From: Tilletiopsis washingtonensis | Taxonomy: Eukaryota > Basidiomycota > Exobasidiomycetes > Entylomatales | Length of the DNA: 64,000 bases | NCBI RefSeq assembly: GCF_003144115.1 | Contig: NW_020311998.1 | Location: forward strand, 694,581 to 758,580 | Reading direction: 5' to 3' | In this document: piece after piece, positions 22,801-32,907 of the stretch | Layout of the letters: each line of letters opens with the position of its first letter | How positions within the stretch are numbered: the first letter of the stretch is position 1 | Translations under genes and position numbers: made by a program | Notes under the pieces: generated by a model | Seen by the model: the letters and a program-made list of their open reading frames with translations, nothing else | What the model was told of the DNA's origin: nothing | Database searches by the model: none

Positions 22801-24195
22801 AGGCGCTGGCAGCAGGCGGCCCTCTGCCAGGCCCACCACCGGCGCCGCTGCATGGTTCTCCTCGGGCTGCACGCCATCAAGGCGCCACTGTGCGGCTGGG
22901 CCGAGATCGGCTGGTGCAGGCGTCGGACTCTTGTCGAGCACGTGGTCGAGGATGGCGCGGAAGCTGCCATGAAGGCCAGATGGTAGAGCACTGCTTGGTG
23001 CCGCTGCATCGGCGTCGGCATCGGCCAGCTGTGCCTCTGCTGCGTGCACGAGGCCCTCAGCACGGACTGCGCCGACGTTCTTCAGGCCACCCGCTGTGTC
23101 GTCTGTGCCCCAGCATCTGGCGCAACAGGTCAGCTTTTTGCGCTGCCAAAGGCAGAGGCCACCGACTCACAGCGACAGCACGACAAGGCCAGAGAACGAC
23201 ATGTTGCCGAGAGCTGCGCAGAGCTGTGTCTTGCGCACGACATCAAAGAGCGGTTCGGCTGCAGCGGCAGCCTCGGGTGCTTGGCTGCGACGCATGACGA
23301 TGTCGTTTGCCAGCGCCGGGTCGCCTAGCGCCAGATGATCGCTGTCGCCGGAGAGCACTGCCACCGTGACGTTGCTGTGGCGCCGCAGCAGCATGGCCAC
23401 CACTGACACACACGAGTCGGCTTCCATGGCGGCAGCGACAGCGAGCACACCTGAGCGAGCAGCAAGGGCAGTGCTCAGCTGCTCGCCCAGCTGCTCAAGA
23501 GTGGCGCCGCGCTGCTGCAGCACCTTGTTGGCGGCCGGGATGAGAGTAAGATCGCGCACGAGGAGAGGCGCGAGGACCGAGACGGCGAGCTTCTGGACGT
23601 GCTTGCGCAGGAAGAGGCGGCGCTGCTCTGTGGTGAGCCTGCGTTTTGTACCGCCGGCGTTGGCGTGTGCGTCACGCTCGGCAGCTGTCAGGCTGAGCCA
23701 GCGCTCCGGCAGCCAGCCGTCGGCTTCCGGCAGGCCCTCCCAGCGTGCAAGCTCCTGCAGCATTTCGGCTGCCGCAGGTTCGTGACGTCCAGCACGCTTT
23801 GCCTTTGCCGCTGGTCGCACGCCGTCAAAGACAAGAATGGCTTGGGGCGCACCGGCCGCGGGCTGCAGAGCAGCACCGGCTGCGGGCGGAGGAGCTGCAC
23901 CGGGCGCGGGCGGAGCGGCAGCACCGGGCTGCAGCAGTCCCGCAAGCTGCTGCTGGACCGCATGTTGCACGCCGGCTTGCCGTGCGAGCTCAACCAGCGG
24001 GACTCCCGCCGCTAGCTGCGCAGCGGTGCCCGCCCAGTCGCAACAGAGGACGTGCACGGCCCGGATGGTTGCCTGCACCATCACCATGCCCATGTCGACA
24101 ACCACCACGTCAATCGCCGGCGGCATCGGCACAGCACGCTCACCAGCACCAGGAAGAGACAGCGCCCATTTCCATGCACTGCTACCGAAGCCCAT
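19858..24195 (-). CDS. XPG/FEN1-like nuclease fused to a TnpB/Fanzor-like RuvC domain
   Basis: Two exons, complement(19858..23116, 23171..24195), 1427 aa. N-terminal XPG/FEN1 fold: MGFGSSAW start, VVVVDMG (D34), LVFDGVRPAAKAKR (D124), MEADSC (E258, D260), VLSGDSDHLALG (D284, D286). After a 54-nt intron comes CWGTDD (D347/D348), running into the helix-hairpin-helix-like LKNVGAVRAEGL. All acidic metal-ligand positions of the flap-nuclease family can be placed. A basic Ser/Lys linker and a long helical region follow. The C-terminal part has a RuvC-like triad in TnpB/Fanzor order: LVGIDPGIWNAVAA (D1170), TVLIIGAG, FNEYLSSQ (E1333), VHGDCSSALIMLQAY (D1393). The usual CxxC zinc ribbon between the last two is missing. 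The start is fixed by the FEN1-like MGxxG opening; the frame is open further upstream but repetitive. Function unknown: probably a transposon-derived or domesticated DNA-cleaving protein. The XPG call is firmer than the RuvC call. Confidence 0.68.
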
Positions 24196-24230
24196 GATGC
24201 CGCTGGCCAGCGGCGATGCTGCTTGGGACA

Positions 24231-24625
24231 GCCGATGTGCGCCGCTGTGGAGCTGCTTGGTGCAGTTGACGAGCGGCGCTGCTCGCCGATGTGCGGCGCT
24301 GCGGTACTGCTCGCCGATGTGCGGCGCCGATGTGCGGCGCTGCGGTGCGCTGCGGTACTGCGACAGCCGATGTGCGGCGCTGCGGTGCGCTGCGGTGCTG
24401 CTCGCCGATGTGCGGCGCTGCGGTGCGCTGCGGTACTGCGACAGCCGATGTGCGGCGCTGCGGTGCGCTGCGGTGCTGCTCGCCGATGTGCGGCGCTGCG
24501 GTGCGCTGCGGTACTGCGACAGCCGATGTGCGGCGCTGCGGTGCGCTGCGGTGCTGCTTGCCGATGTGCGGCGCTGCGGTGCGCTGCGGTACTGCTCGCC
24601 GATGTGCGGCGCCGATGTGCGGCGC
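24231..24625. repeat. Tandem repeat array with 78-bp higher-order period
   Basis: The 14-mer GCCGATGTGCGGCG occurs at 24285, 24313, 24326, 24366, 24404, 24444, 24482, 24522, 24560, 24598 and 24611, with a variant at 24231. In the centre the spacing alternates 40 and 38 bp, so the true unit is 78 bp (two related halves ending GTACTGCGACA or GTGCTGCTC). Each core is a small imperfect inverted repeat, GCCG-ATGTG-CGGC. The array begins 36 bp upstream of the start codon of the minus-strand fusion gene, so it lies in its leader or promoter. The period is a multiple of three and all frames stay open, which creates long spurious Cys/Arg-rich or His/Ser-rich ORFs. Confidence 0.9.
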
Positions 24626-25050
24626 CGTGGTGCGCTGGGGCACTGCTCGCCGCCGCTGCAGTGCAGGTTGAGCTGCAGCACTGTGCGGGCCAAGTCACGG
24701 CGCTGGTGCGGGCCTGTGCAGACGAGGCTGGAGCTGGGCAGCAGCGGCGATGCGATGCGCGGCACTGTACGGGCGGGCGGGCGGAGGATGACGCCGAGAG
24801 CACAGTGGCCGCGGAGGCGCAGAGGAGCGGTGGCTGTGACAGGCGCCCGGCGGCAGAATGGCTGCAGCGTGGTGCGGCGGCGAGCAGAGCAGAGGGCACG
24901 CAGGCACAGCGGCCAGGCAAAGGATGTGGTGTGCGTGAGCCAAGCAGGCAGAGCGCAGGAGCGTGCTGTTTGGGCGCAATCAGCCCTCAATTTGCTTGAT
25001 TGACGGCCGTACGAGGAAGTGCGAAGGCGCACACGCGCTGCGGGCGCGCT
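24626..25050. other. Intergenic, upstream of the fusion gene
   Basis: About 425 bp between the repeat array and the candidate spliced plus-strand gene. No convincing ORF, RNA gene or repeat was seen. It probably holds the promoter of the minus-strand gene. Confidence 0.35.
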
Positions 25051-25653
25051 GATGGCCGTGGGAGCAGCTGCTCGCCGCCCTGCCGTCGCAGCCTGCTGCG
25101 CACCGTATAAAGGCTGCGCCCCCGGCGCTGCTCCCTGCCTCCCGCCACCACCCTCTCCCGCTCCCCTGCGGCGCTCCGCCTCGGCTGTGTCGTGCGGGGT
25201 GAGCAGAGGCAACACAGCGCCCGCCCGAGCTGCGCTGAACTGACGCCTGCACCTCAGCCTCCTCGCTCCAGCGCCTGGAGGCCGTCGTCGCCGCCGTCGT
25301 CGCCGCCGTCGTCGTCGCTGCTCGGGTGGCGCCTGTTGTGAGCACGGCCGCGACTGCGCATGCGCTGCACTTGACTGACGCCTGCCCCCGGCCCCCTTCT
25401 CCTCTCTCCCGCGCCCAGCCGCTGGCACCTACGCTCTGTCCACTGCCACGCACCGCCCTGCCGCTGCCGTCGATCGCCCCTGGCCGTCGCGCCCCGCGGT
25501 GAGTGTGCGCCGCCGCTGCTCGCAACATACCCTAACCCTCCCTGCCTCAGCTCGCCGTCCGCGCACGTCGCACGCTGCTTCACTCCACCCCCAATCTCAC
25601 TTCACACGCTCCTTTGCCTCTGCCCCCCGCCACCACACACCACACACATGTAA
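25051..25653 (+). CDS. Hypothetical small spliced gene or non-coding transcript
   Basis: Three good intron signatures sit in a row: 25199-25257 (GTGAGC, CTGAAC/CTGAC branch, CTCAG), 25338-25418 (GTGAGC, TTGACTGAC, CCCAG) and 25499-25550 (GTGAGT, CCCTAACC, CTCAG). Joining exons 25051-25198, 25258-25337, 25419-25498 and 25551-25653 gives an open frame of 136 aa starting MAVGAAARR and ending HTTHM. It is Pro/Ala/Cys-rich with a Val/Ala run (VVAAVVAAVVVAARV). A TATAAAG at 25106 would initiate inside this frame, so the RNA could equally start there and be non-coding, since no ATG follows until the last exon. No homology recognised. The spliced structure is the better-supported part. Confidence 0.3.
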
Positions 25654-25697
25654 CAGCGCATTACAAGCGTTGTCAGCACATCCCCCCAGCGGGGATG
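25649..25697 (+). other. Cluster of small hairpins
   Basis: Within 49 bases are TGTAA-N7-TTACA (25649-25665), ACAA-GCG-TTGT (25663-25673, overlapping and so alternative) and a perfect 7-bp stem CATCCCC-CCAGC-GGGGATG (25679-25697). The stretch is less GC-rich than its surroundings. It lies at the 3' end of the candidate spliced transcript. Confidence 0.45.
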
Positions 25698-26505
25698 ATA
25701 ATGCGCACACCACCAACCTCATCCCTTCCCGTCCCGTGCCAGACCATGTCGCTTCAGTCCGGCGCGCTCAGCAGGACGCGGCGACAATGAGCAAGCCCCT
25801 TTCATCGAGCTTGCAGCACGGCGGGAGCGGATCACGCAGTCAGCCGGAAGAGCACTAGCGGATTGCGCGCGGAGGTGTGTGTGAGGACCGACGAGGCTGA
25901 GGACGAGGAGAGGGGGGTGGGGTTGGTGATGTCGAGCGAACGATGCGCCACTGACTGAGAAGACGCAATGCTTTGCGCTCCGGAGCCGGGAGAGGGGGAG
26001 TAAGAAATGAACGTGTGCTACGGCGATGCCGGGTGGGAAGGCGAGAGGAGGGGGACGGAGGAGCGGATCGAAAGAGAAGAGGGAAGCAAGAGAAGATGGA
26101 GCCGCTCTGCGACCGATTTGGTATGCCGGGAAACGTGGGACTGAGAATGCGGGGGGGGGGGGGGAGAGGTTGGCGAGTGGGAGAGGGCGGGCTGCGAATC
26201 GTGAGGGACTGGCGAGAGGCGCGTCTTGGGGCGCTCATTCCGCCTTCTCCTCTTCGACGGCGTGCTGCGCCAGAGGAGAGATCGACGTGCGTCGATGACT
26301 CGATCCGGCGAAGAGGCAGAGATGGGACGGAGCGTAGGAATAAGGCAAAGAGAAGAAGAACGCCAGCTCCCGCGCGATAGCTCCTTGCAGCCTCGTCTAG
26401 GCAGTTCTTGTGTGGCGATGGGTGTGTGTGCGCTCCTCGTCGATGAGCGCTTCCGGGGAGATGATGATGATGAGGTGCGAGGAGAGAGTGGGTACGTGGG
26501 CGCGA
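25698..26505. other. Intergenic, 3' flank of casein kinase gene
   Basis: About 800 bp. It includes a G-run near 26151-26163. ORFs on both strands are Arg/Ser/Pro or Glu-rich, without recognisable domains, and are treated as spurious. It probably includes the 3' UTR of the minus-strand kinase. Confidence 0.35.
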
Positions 26506-29119
26506 TCAGCCGCAGCGGCACGTCAAGAAGTTGACGAGCTTGGTGCCAAAGCTTTGGCGCTCAGCGGGGTGTGTGCCGCCAGCCGCTCCGTTCTCGTGCG
26601 CCAGGCCACGCGACTCGCGCTGCTGATTGCCCGCTCCGCTGATGCGCGTCTCGTTGCCTGCGCCCGCGCCGTTGTGCATGTGCATGTTGCTCTGCGTCGG
26701 CAGCGTGTTGTGGTGGCTGTCGCCTCGTGGCGTGTGCGCGCCGTTCGGTGAGTGCGTGCCATCTTGTCCCGGTGCGATGGCGGCGCCGTGAACTGCCACG
26801 TTGCTCGCAGCAGCCACGTTGCCGCCGTACCCGGAGCCAGCGCCGCCGCCGCTGGCGTAGTCGGCGTTTGCGCCGCCCTGACGCAGAGCTGCAGTGCGTC
26901 CGCCATCGGCAGCTTGCAGACCGGCAGGCACGCCAGACTTGCGGCCCTGCTTCGAGCCGCTGCGCTGCACGCCAGCGCCCGGCGCCGCAAGCGCCGCTCC
27001 CGAGGCGTCGCGTGCCGGCGCGGCGTGCGATGCCCGTGGGTCGCGGTAGCGCTCCCGCTCGTCCCGACGCTCGCGGCTCTGCAGCGAGAGAGATGCGGTC
27101 AGCCATGTGTCTGCGTTGCAGCCAGCGCTCTGACGGCCGTCGGTCTTCACCCGCACACACGCGCGCCTTCCCTCGCTTGCATGCCCTCGCCGCAGACTCA
27201 CCGTGCCGGCCTCCCATCCCTTGCCGCCATTCAGCATCATCCAGTCATACACGCCGTCGTCGACCTCGCCGTGCAGCGCCTTGCCGAGCAGCTCGCGCAG
27301 GAAGTCATAGTCGGGCGTCTCCTCAAAGCCGAGCTTGCGCACGTAGTTGAGGTAGATGCCAAACTCCTCTGCCGAGAGCATCGCGGCGACGTCAGCGGGC
27401 CGGCGAGCGCGAGGACGAGCACGCATCACGCACCAGGGAAGCCCTCGCACAGCTCCTTGATCGGCGTGCTCTGCTTCTTCTCGCCAATCTTCTCGTACTT
27501 CTGCTTGTTCGTGGCAGCCTTGAGGCCCTGCCACGGGAGGCCGCCGCGCAGGAAGTACATGAAGACGTGACCGAGAGCCTCGAGGTCGTCTCTGCGCGAT
27601 TGCTCTGTCCGCGTCGCAACGTCAAGATGTCAGTCTGAGCGCCACAACGTCTGACGACACACAACTCGACGCACCGCGGCCGAGATGCGTGTTGATGCTC
27701 ATGTAGCGCGCCGTGCCGCTGAGCGACTTGCGCTCGCGATAGGCAATGTGCTGCTTCGTCTTGGGGTCGCGGTACTGCTTGGCCATGCCAAAGTCGACGA
27801 CCCAGACCATGTTGGCCGTCTTTGTCATCGGCCGGCCGATGAGGAAGTTGTCGGGCTTGATGTCGCGGTAGATGAGGTTCTTCTCGTGGATCGCCTGCAC
27901 ACGCGTGATCTGCGAGGCGGCAAAGGGTCAGCACGGCGAACTGCGGCGAGCACGGAGCAGACGCACCATCTGCTTGGCCGTCATGACGACCGTCTTGATG
28001 CTGAACTTGCGCCCACACATGTCGAACAGGTCCTCCAGGCTGGGGCCGAGGAGGTCGATGACGAGAATGTTGTGCAGGCCCTCCTGGCCAAAGTAGTACA
28101 CCTGCGGCACACCCGCTGCACACCCACGCCGTCAGCGACGCACTCCAGCCCGCGCATAGAGCGAGAGCACTCACGGCTGCCGTTGAGGATCTTGTACGTG
28201 CGGTACTCATCGCGCAGCTGCGGCGCATCCGACTTGCGCGGCTCAAACTTGATGGCCACCGTCTGCGAGTTGAGCAGGTTCGTGCCTAGTGCGCCGAGGC
28301 AAGCGTGAGCAACCAAGCGATGAGAGCCCATGCGCCGTCGGCAGGTGATGCTCAGGTGCAGTAGCGCCAACCTCGACGAGGTGCGCCACTTCAATGCGTG
28401 CTGCGCCGTGAGCAGCGCATATCCACGTAGCGCAGCTGCACGCCCACCCCGTCCACGCCGCACCACGACCTGCCGCGCGCAATCTCCGACTCACCCTCAA
28501 AGATGACGCCAAATGAGCCCTCGCCCTGCGGCACGGAGGTGCAGTGTCAGTGAAAACGAAGCGTCGGCGGGAGGAGGTTCGCAGCAGGAGAAGGGGCAGC
28601 ACGAAGCAGCTGCTTTGCTGCGGAGAGGCACAGCATGCACAGGCGGGCAGCCGACTCGAACCTAGCCTCGAGCTCGCTCTGCGCCGAGAGCGAGTAGCAC
28701 ACGAGCTGCAGAGCCATGTGCGCAGCTCTGCTGTGCTCGGCAGCAAACAAGCAGGCGCCAGGCAAGCCTGCCTCGCCCAGGGGCCGCTCGGTCAGGATTT
28801 GACACGGCCCACAGGGCGTGGGCGTCCCGCCGCACAGGCTGGGGCGACCTTGAGTGAAGCTGCAGCGCCGGCTTGATGCAGCACTGCGCTGTCCAGCATC
28901 GCAAGAGCGCAGCGGTGCGCCAGCTGCCTTTCCGCCGATCGCTGGCATCGCAGCCGCAGCCCGCGAGCACGGCTAAGGCGCCAGCGCAGCAGAGGCTCTC
29001 CGATCGAGAGCAGCACACGGCGGACGCGGCCAACGCACAATCTTCTTGCCGACGCGGTAGTGCACGCCGACGACGTTTGAGCCGGAGCTGTGCGACGAGG
29101 TGCCGTGCGCCGCGGACAT
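26506..29119 (-). CDS. Casein kinase I, YCK-type
   Basis: Eight exons, complement(26506..27078, 27202..27368, 27434..27604, 27675..27909, 27967..28115, 28175..28285, 28495..28525, 29039..29119), 505 aa. Ser/Thr kinase of the CK1 family. Glycine loop [11 protein letters not shown], lysine in [26 protein letters not shown], catalytic loop [23 protein letters not shown], the CK1 signature [17 protein letters not shown] and [16 protein letters not shown]. The catalytic part is followed by an Ala/Gly/Asn-rich tail ending [11 protein letters not shown]. The Cys pair close to the C-terminus suggests lipid anchoring as in yeast Yck proteins (inference), which would place it at the plasma membrane. 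All seven junctions keep frame; exon 7 of transcription order is preceded by a short intron and exon 2 is only 31 nt. The start, MSAAHGTSS, is the first ATG before the conserved HYRVGKKI block. Confidence 0.93.
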
Positions 29120-30489
29120 GGCGGGCTAAGGAAGGGGGCGGAGAGGGCGAGGGAGGGCGGAGGGCGAGAGAGGCGGAGCTGGACTGGCAGCAGCACCGAG
29201 GCGCGTAGGCAGCAGATGGACGAGACGCAGCAGAGCGACGAGGAGACGGCGTAGAGGGGCGAGGTGCGAGCTGCGAGCTGCGGGCGAGGCGGGTGGGCGA
29301 GAGACAAGCTGCGCTGCTCTGCTGCTGCTGCTGCCGGCGTGGACGTGGGAGATGGGCGAGCAACGCCTCGCGTCTGCTGCGGCGGCTTCGGCTGCGCGGC
29401 TGTCAAGCGTGGCAGAGGTAGAGCAAGAGCGCGAAGGCGAGTGGAGCAGGGAGAGGAAGAGTCGAGAGAGAGGTTGGAAGGCGACGAGGCGGAGACGGGC
29501 GCGGGTGAGGCGTGAGGCGTGAGGCGTGTATGCTGCTCTGCTGCCGCCGCCGCGCTGCGCCTCTGAGCTGCTGCTGGCGCTGCGGGCGCTGCTGCTGCGC
29601 TGCTGGCCGGCCGCCCGCAGCGCCCGCCGTCGCCTTCGCCTCGGTGCTCGTTGGGCGCGCCGCCGCCTCCCTCAACGCGGTGCGGCTCCAGCGCTGGCGC
29701 AGCAGCAGCCGCGCCCGCCGAGCGAGATGCATCGTCGGGCAGCCGCGAGCAAGCCGCACATCCCGCCCGCGCCGCCATGCCGCCGGCGGCGTCTGGGCGC
29801 CTGCCGCGCTGACGGGCGCATGTGCTGCTCAGCCACAGCCAGCTTCTACACCGCCAGCTGGAAGGTCGTGTGCTCGGCGCTCGCAGCGGACATCCCCTGG
29901 TGCTGCTGCCCTATCTAGGAGCTCGTCCCCAGGGGAGAGACGCCGCCCGCCGTGCCCCTCTCGTACCGCTCACAGCGCGCAGACCCGCTGCCGTGCGTGA
30001 TGAGAGGGCACGCCGCAGCACCTCCTGTGCTCTCTCGCAGCTCCTCTCTCGTCCTTTCGAAGCGCAGCGCTTAGACCGGCGCTAGAAGCCCCCCTCTCAG
30101 CGCCGGAGGCCGACCCCGGCAGCGGCGCCGCCTCCTCGCTGCGAGCTGGGCCGCTGGCAGCTGCGCCAACACGGGCGAACACGTGCCGCGCGGCGTCTGT
30201 TGGTCTCGCGCGCAGGAGGCGAATACAGTTTGGCCAATACAGCGGCGCGGTCTGGGTCTTCATTTTGTGCATGACTGGGGCTTGTGCCGAGTGAAGCCCC
30301 CGATCGGCTTCTTGTATTCAGCCGGGCGCGAGATTGTAGTGCGCATCTCGCGCGGCGGCCCCTTGCTCCACTTGGCGCGCGCTTCGCTTTCTCGCGCCTC
30401 CATCCTCCGCCCTCGCGCTCCCCTCGCACGTCCTCACGGCAGCAGATACGCCACTGTCATCGCAGCAGGAGCTGGCGTGCTCGCCCACG
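29120..30489. promoter_or_regulatory. Divergent intergenic region CK1/MID1
   Basis: About 1.37 kb between divergent genes. The kinase side is pyrimidine-rich on the minus strand, like a long 5' leader. A CT-rich stretch with short repeats (GAGGCGTGAGGCGTG near 29507) is present. I see no supported gene or RNA. Confidence 0.4.
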
Positions 30490-32357
30490 ATGTTCGCGCG
30501 CGGTCGTCGGCGAATGCTTTCTCTCGCCTCTCTCCACGTCCTGCTGCTCGCCCTCTGCCGCGCGCAGATCACGACACAGCCTCGGCGCTACAATCTCTCT
30601 TCTCCCCTCTTCCTCTCACTCGCCAACACTGGCAATCTCTCTCTATCCCTCTGTTCCGGCCCGACTCCCCAGCGTCTCTCCGAAGTCGACCCGTCCGACT
30701 CTGCGCTTACACAAGCGAGGCAGCTGCTGCCAAGACTGGTGCTGGCGGATGATGAAGCTGGCGCGAGAGATGAGAGTGAACCGGGGAGGACGTGGATGAG
30801 TGGAGGCGCGGCGGTGGTGGAGGTACAGAATGAAGGCAGCTGGATTGCAGTCTACCCGCCGGAAGCGGGTCAGGGGACTTGGGAAGTGGAGGCGCAGATG
30901 GGTGCAGTGGGAGAAGGTGAGTTGCACTGGGAGCAATCGAGGCCCGCAGGCGGAGGAGAGGGGAACGACATGGAGAGTCCCTCGCAAGGACATCAGACGG
31001 GGACTGCGCACGGTTGCTCGCAGCGGAAGCAACGAAGCTCGGCTCCGGCGTTGCTTCACGCCAGCGAGGCAGCCTCGACTCACGCTTACTGCCCCTCCTA
31101 GCTGCGCCAACCTCCATCGCGCCTCAACCCGGCCTCTTCCTCTCCGACACCGACACAGCCGCCGCCTTGTTTCTCTCCACCAACTTCTCTTCGCTTCCCG
31201 CCGTGTCCAACTTGACCCTGCTGCCGAGCGACGGGCCCTTTGCCCTACCGGCCTACTTCAACTCCTCCTCGTGCTACCTCACCCGTCTCTCTTCGCTCTA
31301 CTCCGCGTCTTTGCCTGCCAACTCGCAGCTACGCATCAACGCGACCGAGACGAGACGAGGCAACACGGCCTGGCAGAACCAGCATGAGCAGACGCGTCGA
31401 CAGTGGCGCATCGACGGCCTTGCTGCCGCGAGCAACTACACGGCATGGCTCAGCACGGCAGACTCTGCGGATGCTGCGGCGCCAAAGGTGTTGTGGCCTG
31501 CGATCAAGCTGCGCACCAAGAGCGGTGAGTCGTTTCGAGGGCGCGTGATCCGTTGCAGGAGCTGATACCTGCCTGCAGACGCGACGTGCCGACTGGTCAG
31601 CGACGTGCCCTTCTGTCCCTCCGTGGGCTATGCCCTTCCCATCTCTCCCTCTCTCTCCACCTCGGACGCTCTCTCGCGTCTCGAGCCCATCATCAGCACC
31701 AACGCGGCCAACTTCAGCGCCACGCTCTCGACGTTCGCCTGCGGCGATCCGTACTTTGGGCCGTATTCGAGCATCCACACGTGTACCGACTGCGAAGAGG
31801 CCTATCGCGATTGGCTCTGCGCCGTCACAATGCCTCGATGTGTCGATGGGATTTCCATGAGCAACAGCTATGCAGTCGCACCCGAGCGCCTCGCGGAAAG
31901 CGGCACGCCGGTGGACGTCAACTCCGATCTACTGCCCTACGTCCGTACACGCAACGCCTCGACTTCCCGAGCTCCACAACTGGAGGCGGACAACTACAGC
32001 GAGATGCTGCCGTGCTTCTCGCTCTGCACGAGCGTGCTTCGTACATGTCCGGCGCCGGTAGTGCAGTGGGCGTGTCCGTCCTGGCGCGTCACTGCGCGTT
32101 CCGACTACGGCGCGTTTGCGGATGCGGGAGCGGACGGCTTCGGAGCGGGATTCAACGGAGGTGCGGGAGAGGACGGGCAGCGATGGGGAGGCACGCAGCG
32201 ATACATCGCTCAAGATGCGTTTGGCAACGCCTGGTGCAACGCGCTGGGCGTCGACTTTCGTCTTGCGGAGATTAACGCTGCGCCGTCGTCGTCGCCTAGG
32301 TCTGCGCGCTACCTCGGCGCGCTGGTCGCGCTGCTCGCGGCAAGATGCCTGCTGTAG
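30490..32357 (+). CDS. MID1: MID1, regulatory subunit of the Cch1 calcium channel
   Basis: Three exons, 30490-30916, 31102-31524, 31579-32357; 542 aa. Mid1 is an extracytoplasmic, glycosylated partner of the Cch1 calcium channel that mediates stress- and mating-induced calcium entry. Evidence: an N-terminal hydrophobic signal (LASLHVLLLALCRAQ), many N-x-S/T sites, and the Cys-rich C-terminal domain with DVPFCPSVGYALP, a CGDPYFGPYSSIHTCTDC motif, YRDWLCAVTMPRC, LPCFSLCTSVLRTCPAPV and GNAWCNALG. The extreme C-terminus (LGALVALLAARCLL) is hydrophobic and could be a GPI-type signal. Introns fall in phase 1 and each rejoined codon fits. The start at 30490 is the first ATG; an internal ATG at 30514 would shorten the basic n-region. 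It converges on INH1. Confidence 0.85.
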
Positions 32358-32907
32358 ATGCCCAGCTGTTCATATAGAAGCGCTTGGCGCTAGAGGGGTA
32401 TGGGAATGTCATCGTCACCGTCACTCGTCCCTCTCCCTCTGTCTGTCGTGAAGATGCCGTCGGTGAAGCCGGCGGCATCCGCGAGGAGGCACAGTGGCGA
32501 GGCGGCAAAGCCGATGACATCCGTGCAGCGCAGAGCCGGCGCCCGCTCGGAAAGCGCAGATGCAGCTCAAGCACTCCGTCGGCGTCGCACAGAGCGAACA
32601 CCAGAGGGCCAGAGAGGGAGGAACGCGAGACGCAGCTGGCAGCGAGGGCCAGCACGCGACCACTGTCGCTGCCCAGCAAAGGACAGCCTCACCCTCCGTC
32701 TGTTCCAGCGGCTACCCCTCGCTCGTGCGTCGCGTCCTCGCAGCAGGGGAGACTTGGCTTCATGTTTCATTGCATCGCAGCGTGACGTTCACAGAGTGTC
32801 CACCACGCCTTCAAGAGTCAGTCTCACGCAGGGCTCGACGAGGTGCGTCACTGCACGCGCTGGTCTGCCCACTTGCGTCAAGTGCACTCGTAAACCGCGA
32901 TGATGCT
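32358..32907. other. Convergent intergenic region MID1/INH1
   Basis: About 550 bp, presumably the 3' UTRs of both genes. ORFs here are Arg/Ser-rich with no domain. Nothing else recognised. Confidence 0.35.

Noticed and set aside
22280-22972. 230-aa plus-strand ORF
   Set aside because: Antisense shadow inside the XPG-RuvC gene; no conserved feature.
24231-24625. Array considered as a CRISPR
   Set aside because: Cores are 14 bp, the sequences between them are themselves repeats, and the host is a eukaryote with spliced genes.
24052-25003. Long plus-strand ORFs rich in Cys/Arg over the repeat array
   Set aside because: They exist because the 78-bp repeat is a multiple of three and has no stops in several frames; no domain, and the minus strand carries the gene.
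24196-25428. N-terminal extension of the fusion protein upstream of 24195
   Set aside because: The frame is open but made of the repeat array and low-complexity residues; the FEN1-like MGxxG start at 24195 is the natural N-terminus.
26018-26534. ORFs downstream of casein kinase I
   Set aside because: Probably 3' UTR; charged low-complexity translations on both strands.
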